Below, in pieces: positions 1 to 11,029 of a stretch of DNA of 64,000 nucleotides; the first letter of the stretch is position 1; each line of letters opens with the position of its first letter. A model generated the notes under the pieces. That model had not been told where the DNA came from and ran no database searches. It saw nothing but the letters and a program-made list of their open reading frames with translations. Position numbers and translations under genes: made by a program. Location: contig NC_045140.1 in assembly GCF_008831285.2 (NCBI RefSeq), positions 8,428,505 to 8,492,504 on the forward strand, given 5' to 3'. Source of the stretch: Nymphaea colorata. Its lineage: Eukaryota > Streptophyta > Magnoliopsida > Nymphaeales > Nymphaeaceae.

Positions 1-225
1 GATGACAAGGTTGATTCCTTGACTAGCTTGGAGTCAGACGACACAGAAGATATCTCAAGCGGTGGCCATGGCTCTGCAAATGGGTCTGCAACTGCAGCCA
101 AGCAGAATGTGAACTCTTCAAGCAAAGAAGCCATCCAATTCTTGCATTTCTTGAGATTGTCTGATAATGGGCTCGAGATTAACAGAGGGAGAACCGTGTG
201 GAGGAGAAAGGTGGCAAGCTATTAG
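1..225 (+). CDS. 3' end of an unrecognised protein-coding gene (partial)
   Basis: The frame is open from base 1 and stops with TAG at 223-225, giving about 74 residues. There is no ATG in this piece, so the start lies outside the window or in an upstream exon. The peptide is rich in Ser, Asp, Gly and Asn (for example SLESDDTEDISSGGHGSANG) and ends in a basic stretch, WRRKVASY. The acidic, Ser-rich composition suggests a disordered C-terminal tail. I do not recognise the family. The last residues could be intron read-through if a donor was missed. Low-complexity GT/GA sequence at about 360-395 is consistent with a following UTR or spacer. Confidence 0.4.
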   Translation, partial: DDKVDSLTSLESDDTEDISSGGHGSANGSATAAKQNVNSSSKEAIQFLHFLRLSDNGLEINRGRTVWRRKVASY

Positions 226-2127
226 CTCTTGAGGTTGTCTGGTACTAGTGCCTGTACGATTATGTAGAAAAGATAACTTATAATTCTTTCTACGGCGAGG
301 ATAGAACAGACGACAGTTCCCGACCGTTGGGTTTCAAAAATTTCCAACTAATCGGTTTTTTGGTTGTGTGTGTGTGTGAGGGAGAGAGAGAGCTATTTTT
401 GGGCAATTGAACTAGTGTCATTTCTTAATTGGTTAAATTTGGAAATGCCACCTTGTTAATTGTTATTCGCAGAAGCGGATGACCTTAAACTCTCAATCAT
501 TTTGCTGCTTTATTATCTTATGTCTGACTCAAATGCGAGATAGAGTTGGCTCTGCAGTCTTACATAAACTCATTAGTGTTCTATCTGTTGTCATAAATAT
601 GGTTGGCTTTGTTTTTCCCTCGAAAATCTTGCAGTGACTCTGACAATGGTTCTACTTCAGTCGGAGGATGTTGATGGTACTCTTGAGTCTTTTCTTTGAT
701 TATGCCACTTTCAGGTTTGAGGTATGAGTTAACAAGGGTGTATGGCCCAGCATTTACATATAATATGTCACCGTTGGGCAGTTCCGAGTACAGTTTTAGG
801 TCACCAGGTACCGTAGTTTGATTTTGTTTTCCACCACCATGGCCGTTTCTTTCTTAGTGGTGTAGCTGTGGGGACTCCTGCCCTTGATTTAGTTTATTTT
901 CAAGGTTTGGAAGCAACGAATTTTAAGATCAGGCCTTCCCCTTTTTCAACTTAGATTGGACATTCGACGAATCAAGAAAGCTAGTCTTGTGTTTTGTCAA
1001 ATCACCAAAATAAGCCAACGTTAAATATGTGGATTTAAAATCAGAGGCATTCAACTGTTTCCTTGTTGACATTACACGTATTGTATGTACAATTGTCTTG
1101 GAAAAGGATTTCGCCGGAGGTGATTCAAAAATTTTGGAAGAGAAATGTTTGAGGGTGTCGACGGATACCCTCTCTTGCGCTTGAACTTGATGCATATTTA
1201 GCATGTAACCTACATTGTAATTTTGACATTCAAACAGACCACGAGGGAGATATATATCCCTATGGCTTTGCGCAGTCTACTGGAGAATGTGATCTCAATT
1301 CTAAACGCCATTCTTTTCAACAGTCAAAAAAAGCCCAATTTGAGTCCTACAAGTTTTTACCTTTTTTTTTTCCCATTCATCATTTTATGATATTTTTGTC
1401 AACTAGAATAAATGATCTTTTTGAAGCCATGCATCGGATCCAAGGAGTTTGGAGTACCTGTTGGCACCAGCGAAGCTGGTTATGTGCACTGAAAAATTGT
1501 GCACAAAAAACTTTTTAAGCAGGTAAAAATGAACGGTGAAAAAGTTTTAAAAGTTTAAATGATCCATTATTTTATAAAAAAATTCAAAAATAACGTCCAC
1601 ACCCCTTTGGTGCACACTTGTTCCATTCATAAAGTATGCAGGGCAGCGAACGAGCCGCGAGGTCGTATGCTGCAGGATAACTGACAACTGCCATCGGCCA
1701 GAGCACGATTTCATTATTCAAGAAATGAAAAAGTAAAGTCATCCGTTGATAGGGAGTGATCAAAACTGTGTCCATATCTTGATTCTGGCTAAACAAATTA
1801 GGAGCAGAACTGTCATTGCAGTGTGGAAAGAAGAGGGTCAAAGATGCTTAGTTCTGCTACAGTGGAAGCAGACAGAGTCGAATTGGAGCTGCTCCGCTCG
1901 TGGCTTGAGAAGAACAAGGAATTCATGAAGATAGGCACCAATAACTCAGGGTGGCGAAAGTGATGGCAAAACATGACGAGTGTAGAAGGCCCATTTCGGC
2001 GAGAGGAAAATCTATGGCAGAACTCGGTAACAGAGTTCAGATTTATGAAGAGCTAACCCCAACTGAAAATTGGCAAATTTATGCCCCTTAATGACAGGCA
2101 GTACCTTCCAGCTTCCTCTCTATTGTA
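226..2127. other. Spacer with short coding-like remnants
   Basis: No complete gene is seen. Two short overlapping open frames at 1844-1963 and 1963-2091 read like protein. The first is rich in Glu, Leu and Lys and contains LELLRSWLEKNKEF. The second contains KSMAELGNRVQIYEEL. They lie in different frames with no clear intron between them, so they may be the remains of one broken exon. The remainder is AT-rich DNA with a GT/GA microsatellite near 365-395. Confidence 0.3.
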
Positions 2128-2135
2128 TTTGTGGA

Positions 2136-2316
2136 CAGTGGCAGAGCCATATATAGGTTGGTGTGGGCAACTGCCCACATCAGCTTCTCAATTTTCTTTC
2201 ATTTTTACATTAAGATTGTTTAACATTTACTTGGTTATACATGTAAGTGCCCTTTCATGTATGAAAAACATGTGAAATCTGTGCTCCTTCAGAAAATTTT
2301 TCTAGCTCGGCCACTG
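2136..2316. mobile_element. hAT-type MITE with perfect 8-bp target duplication
   Basis: A 181-bp element begins CAGTGGCAGAGCC and ends with CTCGGCCACTG. These are near-inverted termini of the CAGTGGCGGAGCC kind, common in short plant hAT MITEs. It is flanked by the identical 8-mer TTTGTGGA at 2128-2135 and 2317-2324, the duplication length expected of hAT transposase. It has no coding capacity. Related copies lie at about 12214-12394 and 25542-25704. Confidence 0.88.
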
Positions 2317-2865
2317 TTTGTGGAGGTGTTTTGGATTCGTGTCAGCTTGTCCTCTCTCAGCAATTGATGTTCAGGATCCTGTTTATTCTGTGCATATCTC
2401 TATTTTTGGGTAATAAAGAATGGTAGCCTTTTCCCCACATTTCTTATGTTCCTTATGAGAAAAAAAAGTTATTTGTTCATGCATAACCAGTTTTCTTGTA
2501 GGTCAAATTCTTCTGCAGAACGATGGAACAGAAAATAGGAGGGTGGCACAACTTCTCCATTATTTGAAAAACTTGTGCAGATCTTAAACCCAAACCAAAG
2601 GATAGAGCTGCCTGATTGAGTCTTTGACGGGTCAGACCTATGCCCGAATTGGTTGATAAGGACCTACATCTGGTCAGAAGTTTGCCAATACCGGATCCAA
2701 ATCTGGACCCTAACTATGTTTGCGATGTACATCATGATCGGATCTGCCTCCAAGGCCTGTTGAGCAGTATTTTTTCTTATATATACTTTTTTTTTTTTTT
2801 ACTGAAAACTTTGTGGATTCAGAGAGGAGCCGGTCTCGATTCGAAGTTCAAACCGTGAATTAGAT

Positions 2866-2873
2866 TATATAAA
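2866..2873 (+). promoter_or_regulatory. TATA box, probable promoter of the violaxanthin de-epoxidase gene
   Basis: TATATAAA lies about 30 bp upstream of a pyrimidine-rich stretch that looks like a 5' leader. The leader would run to a candidate donor at 3044 (GAG|GTTAGT) and resume at the acceptor at 4671-4675 (TACAG), 28 bases before the ATG. This implies a 1.6-kb intron in the 5' UTR. The start site and the leader intron are inferred. Confidence 0.45.
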
Positions 2874-4703
2874 CCCGGTTCGAGATTCCGAGAAGCCTGG
2901 TGCCTATCAATGTCGATGAGGGAGAGAGGGGATTTTACGTCGATGGCGTTCCCTCCACACGATTTTCTTGCTCCTCTTCACTCCTCTTATCGTCTCTCAG
3001 CCTTACCCAACCCCTGCTTCTCTCTCCCTTTCTCTATCCTGAGGTTAGTTCAGTTCGTTTCGCCTTTCTTTCTTCAGCGTTGCTGTATGTTTCGTTTTCA
3101 TCGTATGTTTTGACTTTCTCTGTTTTTTCTATGCTGCGAAAACGATGAGAACATTTTTTTCTCTCGATTTTCATGCGGTTTTTGGGTGTTCAGCTTGACC
3201 TTTCGTAACTTCTTTTTGGAGAAGGAAAGGTTTCAGTAGAGGGAGGAAGGGAGTCTTATCTGATAACGAATCAATTGAAGTTTTCATGAATTGTTACTGA
3301 GAACGGGGTCGAACTTTTATCGGTTCTTTACACCAGGCTGGGTCTCTTCAGGGGATAGGAATTCCTAGCATTTTAGTAACTGAGATTTCGGGCGTGTAGA
3401 TTTCTTTTTCTTTTCATCTTCATTGGTTCAGTGTAAGTTCCGGTCGGTTTAGTTGGATTACAGAGGTGTTGATGATTAACATGCGTTGCTTACTGGAGTA
3501 TTGTTAAATATGATCTCCTTGCATAAGTTGTTGTTACTTGTTAAAATTCGTTTTCATTTGCAATTTACTTCAAATGACGTAAAGGTTTTTCGTGCCAATG
3601 GACAGAGGAAGTTTTTGTGACAAGTTTAAGAATTTTTTGGAATGTCTCTGGGCTTCCATGGTATTGGAAATAAACTTTATGGCTCTTATGAAGGCGTTTC
3701 AACTTCCAACCATGGATTTCTTTCAACGTATTTAACATGCAATTTCTGCTGATGTTAAAGGTGCTTATAGTGTCAATTGATTAACATTCATGATAAGTCA
3801 TAGGAGCCTGCACCGACACGCATACACACTCATATACACGTAAATGTTAAAATTACAGTTGTGAATCCATCTTTATTCTTTAAATTTCAGTGGATTCGTG
3901 GAAAAATTTTAGCCTAGTAACGCAACTTAGCTTCATATATTCCTATTCACAGTCATGCTAAAATAGTATTATCTTCGTAAATTTCCTATTTTGGTTCCAG
4001 GTTAGTATTGTCAACAGTAATTTGATGGTATTAGCTCTTTCTTGACGTGAGTTAAATGTGTGGAAATGTGTTTTCTTACCAGCAGGGCACATCCAATTCA
4101 CCCAAGATTTGCCTTATATCTAGAAATTACAGTACTGCTCAACAATTTTCTTCATAATAATGAGTTTGCTGTGGGAGATGAGTCCATCCAAACAGTTTTG
4201 CTGGAGCTCTGATGTATATGGTTTGCTGACTGAATGTCCAATGTCTAGTAGAATGGAAATAAGTATCTTTCACTTTTGTATTTCTATTATATAAGTTGAG
4301 GTAGGTATTGTTTTTCCGAAGTAATTACCTATTTCATTCAAGGAAATATGTAGCACATGACAAACAGGAAATGCAGACAAAATTTAAGTGTAGTTTCTGC
4401 ATCTTCAAACTTTATATGAGCCTAATGGCATTAACCTATTATAATGTGCTATTCTTTACTGGGCAGGCCATGGTTTGAAATTCTAGCAAACAGTAAACTG
4501 AAACAGATCTAAATAAGTTGCAACAATTACATAATTATAACCTAATTTTGGGTAATAGCTTATTGAGCAATGGTTATTTTGAAATTATTTGATGCTTTAT
4601 GTTAGAGGAGAAAGCTGTTTGAATCTTGTTTGGGTTGTATTTTATGTCAGACTAACTTTCTTTGATCAAATACAGGTTGTAATCTGGAATTGAACTGCCA
4701 TAT

Positions 4704-7164
4704 ATGGGAACATTTGCATATCCAACTTACCTTTCTCGTGAGGATGGTGTTCACATACTTTGTGAGTCGATCACTACAGGAGTCAGTAGAAGTTTTGGAA
4801 GGGCACATTTCCAACGGGACTTTATGAAGATGAACCTGCAGCCATCAAGTGGTTCCCCTAGGATCTGCGTGTGGTCTAACTCATATGGGGCTTATAGAAA
4901 AGCACTTCTTCAAAGTAGAGTAATGCGTATGCATGTAACTAGGAATTCCAAGGCAAGCACGTATGGTTCCGACTCTTTTGAGGTAAGTACAGGCTGCAAC
5001 TATGGAAGTGATATGCTATATGTTTTGGCATTTTGGTGTTAATCATTTTGCTAGTAAAGAAGTTGGCTTTTTCTGATGCCTTTGATATTTCACAGGTACA
5101 TGAGAAACACCAACCTTTGGTGAAATTTCTATTAGATCCATTTAAGGAATGGACTCATCTACCTCTCATGATGGCAGCTGGATTTTTGACATTTACTCTA
5201 CTGTTTATTCCATCAGCTGATGCAGTTGATGCACTTAAGACATGTGCTTGCCTGTTGAAGGAGTGCAGGTATGCACTTCTTAATTGCTGGCTGTTTTAAA
5301 TGTGCTTTTGTGTAACTAGTCAGGAAACAGTCTTCTCTCTCATTTTCCCCAACAAGGGGCTTAAGAAGAGTGGTACAGTTAGATAGGTTGTCCTATAATG
5401 TATCCTAGATGATAGAACTGTGTCCTATATTTGATAAAATGGGAACAGATTCATGCAATACTTTATACGTTGATTGGAATGTACCATCTTCTAGAAGAAG
5501 GATGTCCATGGATGGCTTAAACAACCAAAAGTTGATTCACCAGGCAGGATTCATGTTACAGATTTTTTCAGATCAGCTACTGTGAGAGTGAAGATCTCTA
5601 TTTGGTTCAGCAATAAATTGTGAATCCTCCATGCCTTGTATTCAACATGTCTGCAGCCCTAGAATATAGGAGGCTTTTCTCAGTATAGAAAACAAATTAG
5701 TCATTTAGCATCACATTTAACTGAAATCCTAAATGAAATTAGGAGTATGCCTTGCCTAAAACCTAACTTAATGGAGATGTCGGTTCTTACTTCCTACTTG
5801 CATAGGATAATGGTTCAATGAGATTCGTGGTCTCTTGTTGCAGATTGGAATTGGCTTCCTGCATTGCAAATCCAGCTTGTGCAGCAAATATAGCTTGCCT
5901 TCAAACATGCAACAATCGACCTGATGAAACTGAGTGTCAGGTTGGTAATATGATCTATATGATGACTCGTGAGATAATTAATGTTCAAAAGGGTACTTTA
6001 TTGTGTCTTAACCTGATGCCTGTTTCTGGAAGGCTGGGTCTTGGGTGTTGACTGAGGAACCTAGTTGTTATAGTTCGCCATATATTTGAACGCCATCCTG
6101 TGTCTACTAAGATTGAAATTTTAGTGTTCTGCAGTTAATAAGTTTCTTTTGTGTAGTTGATGCTTGCAGATTAAATGCGGAGATTTGTTTGAGAATACTG
6201 TTGTAGATCAATTCAATGAGTGTGCTGTCTCACGCAAGAAATGTGTGCCCCGGAAGATGGATGTTGGGGAATTCCCTGTCCCAGATCCCTCTGCACTTGT
6301 TAGGAGCTTCAATATTGCTGATTTCAGAGGGAAGTGGTACATAAGCAGTGGACTGAATCCTACCTTTGACACTTTTGATTGTCAACTTCATGAATTCCAG
6401 CCTGAATCGGAGAAACTAATTGGGGACTTGACATGGCGGATAAAAACCCCAGATGGTGGCTTCTTCACCCGATCAACTAAGCAAAGATTTGTGCAAGACC
6501 CGATGCAACCTGGGATCCTTTATAATCACAACAACGAGTTTCTTCATTATGAAGATGATTGGTAACTAACTGAATATTCAGTTGTATTGTATTAAAAGCC
6601 TTTCTTGTCCTCAGATTTTGACTCCACAGCAAACCTCAGGAAAATATCAACTGTTTTTGCAGGTACATTCTGTCATCCAAGGTAGAAGATAAGCCAGATG
6701 ACTATATATTTGTGTACTATAGAGGTAGAAATGATGCATGGGATGGATATGGGGGCGCTGTTGTGTACACAAGAAGTAAGGTTTTACCAGACAAAATTAT
6801 TCCTGAACTAGAAATGGCAGCCAGCAGAGTGGGCTTAGACTTCAAGAAGTTCATTAGGACAGACAACACATGTGGCCCTGAGCCACCTCTTGTGGAGAGG
6901 CTGGAGAAGAAGATAGAGGAGGGAGAGAAAACCATCGTACAGGAGGTTGAAGAGCTAGAAGGGGAGGTTGAGAAGGTGAGAAAGACTGAAATGAGCTTGT
7001 TCCAGCGGCTGGCAGAGGGTTTTAAGGTACTGAGAGAGGATGAAGAATTTTTCCTCAAGGAGCTCAGTGAGGAGGAGATGGACATTCTGGGAGGGCTGAA
7101 AATGGAAGCGACAGAGCTTGGGAAGCTGTTCAATGAAGCCTTGCCTTTGAGAAAGCTTAGATAG
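4704..7164 (+). CDS. VDE1: Violaxanthin de-epoxidase, chloroplast precursor
   Basis: This thylakoid-lumen enzyme converts violaxanthin via antheraxanthin to zeaxanthin, with ascorbate as reductant, when low lumen pH activates it. It is a core step of non-photochemical quenching. Five coding exons keep phase across GT..AG sites: 4704-4982, 5096-5268, 5844-5940, 6170-6561 and 6663-7164, giving 480 residues. An in-frame TAA at 4680 supports this ATG. Residues 1 to about 115 are a plastid transit region. Residues 117-136 form a hydrophobic lumen-targeting segment ending SADA, so the mature protein probably starts at V137 ([14 protein letters not shown]). A Cys-rich domain follows (about 137-210), then a lipocalin domain with the G-K-W motif at 237-239 and YISSGLNP, then a Glu/Lys-rich C-terminal helix (about 390-465). 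Length and domain order match the family, and no damage is visible. Confidence 0.97.
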
Positions 7165-7923
7165 TTCAGATTTTGTCCTTTTCATCACCAGTTGACTGAG
7201 ATTACCATATCCCATATTATCATTCATTAATATATTCTATGCAGATACCATTCATCCCAAAACATGATGTCATATCTGATATCATTAATTCAAGGATGAA
7301 AACGCAAGCCTCACATCCTTGACTGTCATTTCTATTCAGAGAACCAAGACGATTCCGTAAAATAATATGGTGGAAACAACCTGCAGGTCACTTTTCACAG
7401 TAGGAGCCCTCATGCTTGTCTTCATGGTTCGTTAATAAACAATTGGAATAGCTATCTATGAAGCACATAACATAAGGATTTAAGGCTGTAGCCTCAGCAC
7501 ATTGTTGTTTTCATAGCATGAAGGAGTGGATCCGGAATTGTGAACTGAGTTTTGTGGGTTGAGCTTGCATTTGTGTGATCCAATAAAGCACATGGGTTTT
7601 TTTTTTTCCTGAGCATCTTCTGCAAAGCTGACCATTAAGTTGTGCCCTCAATGACTAAGGATGCTCTAAAATTACGAACTCGAACTAGATTATTGCAAGC
7701 AACTATGGGTATCAACTCATAGGAAGATGGTACCAGAAATACAATCTTTTAAATGTAGCGACAGTAAGCAAAGTATACACCAATTATCCTAGGTACATTC
7801 TCTCTTTCAAACCAACACCAAGACTATTTCAGCACTTGCGCAAAGTAGAGCAAAAAAATGAATTTTTGTCTTCAATATAAATGGTCTTTGAAAGCTATAT
7901 ACAGTCTGCATCAGGCCTTCTTG
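7165..7923. other. Convergent 3' region between VDE and the RIN4-like gene
   Basis: About 760 bp separates the two stop codons of the convergent genes. It should hold both 3' UTRs. It is AT-rich and I see no further gene, repeat or element in it. Confidence 0.6.
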
Positions 7924-10822
7924 TCACATGCCAAAGCAACGGTGGATCTGCAGATTAAGAAAAAGTTTAGTGGGAGAAAATGGCAGTAGAAAAGAATGAA
8001 GAGGGTTTTGTTTTTTCCTTTTGCTTACCCAAGATCTACGAACTTCCTGCCTCGGGGTCGCGGCATAATGATCTGGTGTCTTTACTGTAATTGCAGGAGC
8101 TCTCCGAGCTCCTGTTGTGCCGCCCAGCCTGTCCACCCTCACTTGGTCAAAGATGCCAGTATATCCCGCAGATGCAGAAGGATCTGCCTCGTTCCAAGCT
8201 CCGAATTTTGGGATAGCAGGACCTGTTCCCACCTGAGAACAGTTCAAATTCCACAACATCAAGGAGGCTTCATCTATGTGTTCTGTTATATCATCAATTT
8301 GTTTGCAACTGCAAGTGAGCAAGGCTGAGCAGAAATCTTACATTGTCGGCTCGAACAGCTGATCTGTTTTTCAAGCGCGGCCCTCCATCGGTGGAATTCT
8401 TTGTCTCAGAAGCACTATCCCTACGGTAAACTCTTTCTTCATGATATGGTTGAGGAGATGCATAGCCAGCAGTCCTATCACCTCCTCCATTTTCTCTCTT
8501 TCCTCGCTTCGCCAAATCAGAAGCCGTAGTTCCACCGCGATCGAGCTGCCCAGGAAAATCTGTTGGCTTTCTGAGTGCCTCTGCACTTCGCAAGGGATCA
8601 TGCTTAGGAACAGGAGCTGCTGGAGGAGCTGCAACAAATGCACCAGGATTTTCGTGGTGATCATTTGGAGCAGCGCAGTCGGGAACCTGAGGTGCTTCCC
8701 CAAATGCACTGGGATTTTCACGTGGATCGTTTGGATTAACCAGCGGCCCACCTCTTCGTTTCCGTGCTTTTTCAAAACATACAGTGTAAGGTACTTGATC
8801 TCCACTTGACCAGTTGCCGAATTGTGGGACGTTCTGCCAGAGTCACAAAATCGAACCTATTGAATATAAGTAGATGGGATCGATCCTGCCATCTGTTCTT
8901 ATTATGCTTAGAGAAGCAAAAGCAGAGCAAGCCATTCGGCAGAGTTGGCCCCAGGCACTCGCCAATGACATGAAAAGTTCTAAAGACACACATCTTCCAA
9001 AAACACAAGGATACGAATAGGACAGTTGGTATATACTTTCAAGGCCACGAATTAAACATACAAACATCTAGAGCAGCAGTAATCAGAATTCAGAAGCGGA
9101 GGAAAGACAGAAACAGGTGAAAGATGGAGCCATGAACTGCAAACGTGAAAATGTTCTATAATTAAGCTCCAAAAATTTGTATCCTGGCAATGCCCACAAC
9201 TAGTATCAAGGCATTCTACATAACTAGTATCAAGGCATTCTATCTTTTACTTCGCAAAGAGGCAATAAAAAGTAAAAGCAGGATACTGGGATAGCTTCAA
9301 ATAATTGAACAAAGCAAAAAAGTTCTCGGAACTAGATAAAACAAATAGATATTGAGCAAGATTACCACGACTAACATATTTTACTTTTTAAGATTTCCCC
9401 AAATATAGTTTCTTTCTTTCTGCCTGATCAAGCTAGTTAGGACCGAAACATGCCTAGCAATGCTAAATTGAAAGCCAAAAAGTTACATTGATCTACAGTC
9501 GTCAACAGTCAAGAGCATTATTAGGAGACTCTCATCAACCATTATGGTAGAGCCAAGGGGGTTGGCACGGTGGGGTCTGGGCATGTCATTCGACGAGCAG
9601 TCACGTTTGAAACACCCATAGATCCGCCAGAGCAGCCAAAGCCCTTGGTGTCTGTCTGGACCAAATTGAACCTATCTTTTGGTCAAGGTCAGGATTCAAA
9701 GCACACCAAAGTTGAAGAATGACGTTCAGTTTTGCATACGACCCAACAACCCGTGGTTAGATTGAAACCAAAGGTGTTGGATTTCGGATTCATGATTTAT
9801 TTAGTTCACTGCTTGTTTTCAAACAGCGGATTTCACGTAGAGTGGATCTCAGATCAGCCTCGGATCTGAAATCAGAAGCTGTCAAACATAGTGCAAAAGC
9901 AGCCTTGTCATATTCGAACTTGTGATGTTCCATCAAAGTCACAAGCTACCCATGCCCCTGGTCTTCTGTGGGGAAGATTATCACCTTTTCTCCGTTTACA
10001 GGTTAACTGTTATAATCTTTCATCAAACATGCTATAAACTGCTGTGAACTACTAAATCAGCCTTCAAGATTCAAAGAACCAGCACATAACAAGAATTTGA
10101 ATGTGAAACAGGGACATTTATTTGAAAATATATAATGTGGTTGTATCAGATAAAAATTCAACAGTCACCATCATATCAGGCTCTGGTGGTCACTTGTATC
10201 ATTTGCAGGAGGAAGAATGGGAAAAGATCTTGCGGACCTAAGCTCAAAGAGGCGGTCAAAACATATGTTCAGTTGGTCATTACTGAAAGCCTAAGCTTGG
10301 TCGTATCAAATAGAATCCATTCATACCATCTTTGTTGTCACAAGAATAAAGAAGAAAAGGATGCGCCTCCACAATATGCACCACCTTTACCAGTATCCGG
10401 AAGAGGAACAGTTATTTCTTGAGATTCTCAAATATTTGGAGATGAAAACTTGAGCTACGGTAAATAGCACACGAAATGTCGGAAACCAACGTCTCTCCCT
10501 CTCTAGTTCTAACAACAGAAAAAGAAAGGAAAGAAAGAAACCTTCCAGTCTTTATATTTTCAAGAACAGAACAACAGAACGGGCATCCTCTCCAGCAGTC
10601 GGAATTAGACCACTCAAATAAAAAAAGAAACTAACAATTATTTTTCTGAATTCGAAACATCAATTTCTCTTAAGAAATAGTCTCAATTAAACATAAAGGA
10701 AACAGACAATTCAGAGAACACCAAACAAACCAGTTCAAAAGACGGAAAGAGAAATGCAGAATTGCAGTCCTAAATCCAAAGCTGACCACCTTTAGAAAGC
10801 CTTAGCAGAAACTTACCGCCAT
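7924..10822 (-). CDS. RIN4: RIN4/NOI-family immune regulator
   Basis: RIN4 proteins are plasma-membrane negative regulators of pattern-triggered immunity, guarded by NLR receptors and targeted by bacterial effectors. Four coding exons on the minus strand stay in phase 0: 10822-10817 (only ATG GCG), 8833-8342, 8232-8029 and 7947-7924, giving 241 residues. The N-terminal NOI domain starts NVPQFGNW (residues 3-10), followed by PYTVCFEKARK. The C-terminal NOI domain has IPKFGAW (173-179) and GYTGIF. T191 aligns with the phosphorylated Thr of Arabidopsis RIN4. Both VPxFGxW-like motifs, which AvrRpt2 cleaves in Arabidopsis, are present, with Ile replacing Val in the second. The linker holds a tandem PNDxxENPxAF repeat. 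The tail IHRCFGM has one Cys, where Arabidopsis RIN4 has a Cys cluster. Intron 1 is about 2 kb. A GGGAGA-type purine tract at 10958-10996 (CCCTCT on the coding strand) lies in the leader or promoter. Confidence 0.9.
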
Positions 10823-10957
10823 TACAGGAGCACCAACAAGCAGAAACCAGTTCTTTCTTCACGCCTTCGATCGGACGAACCAAAGAATGAGAAAGACGAA
10901 GAAAAGAAGAACGGCTCTTCTGCTTCTTCACTGCTCAAATCAAGCAGAGAAGAAAAT

Positions 10958-10996
10958 GCAGAGAGAGGGAGAGGGAGAGGGAGAGGGAGAGGGAGC
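10958..10996. repeat. GGGAGA simple repeat in the RIN4-like 5' region
   Basis: About six copies of GAGGGA/GGGAGA lie about 140 bp upstream of the RIN4-like ATG, and the coding strand is pyrimidine-rich here. CT-rich leaders are common at plant promoters, so a regulatory role is possible but unproven. Confidence 0.6.
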
Positions 10997-11029
10997 GAAC
11001 TCAAATCACGAATGAGAGACGAGTTGAAA

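Noticed and set aside
6717..7133. 138-codon antisense frame over VDE exon 5
   Set aside because: It is the shadow of the Glu/Lys-rich VDE C-terminus, with Ser-rich antisense composition.
8441..8809. 122-codon + strand frame over the RIN4-like main exon
   Set aside because: It is antisense to a well-supported exon with family motifs.
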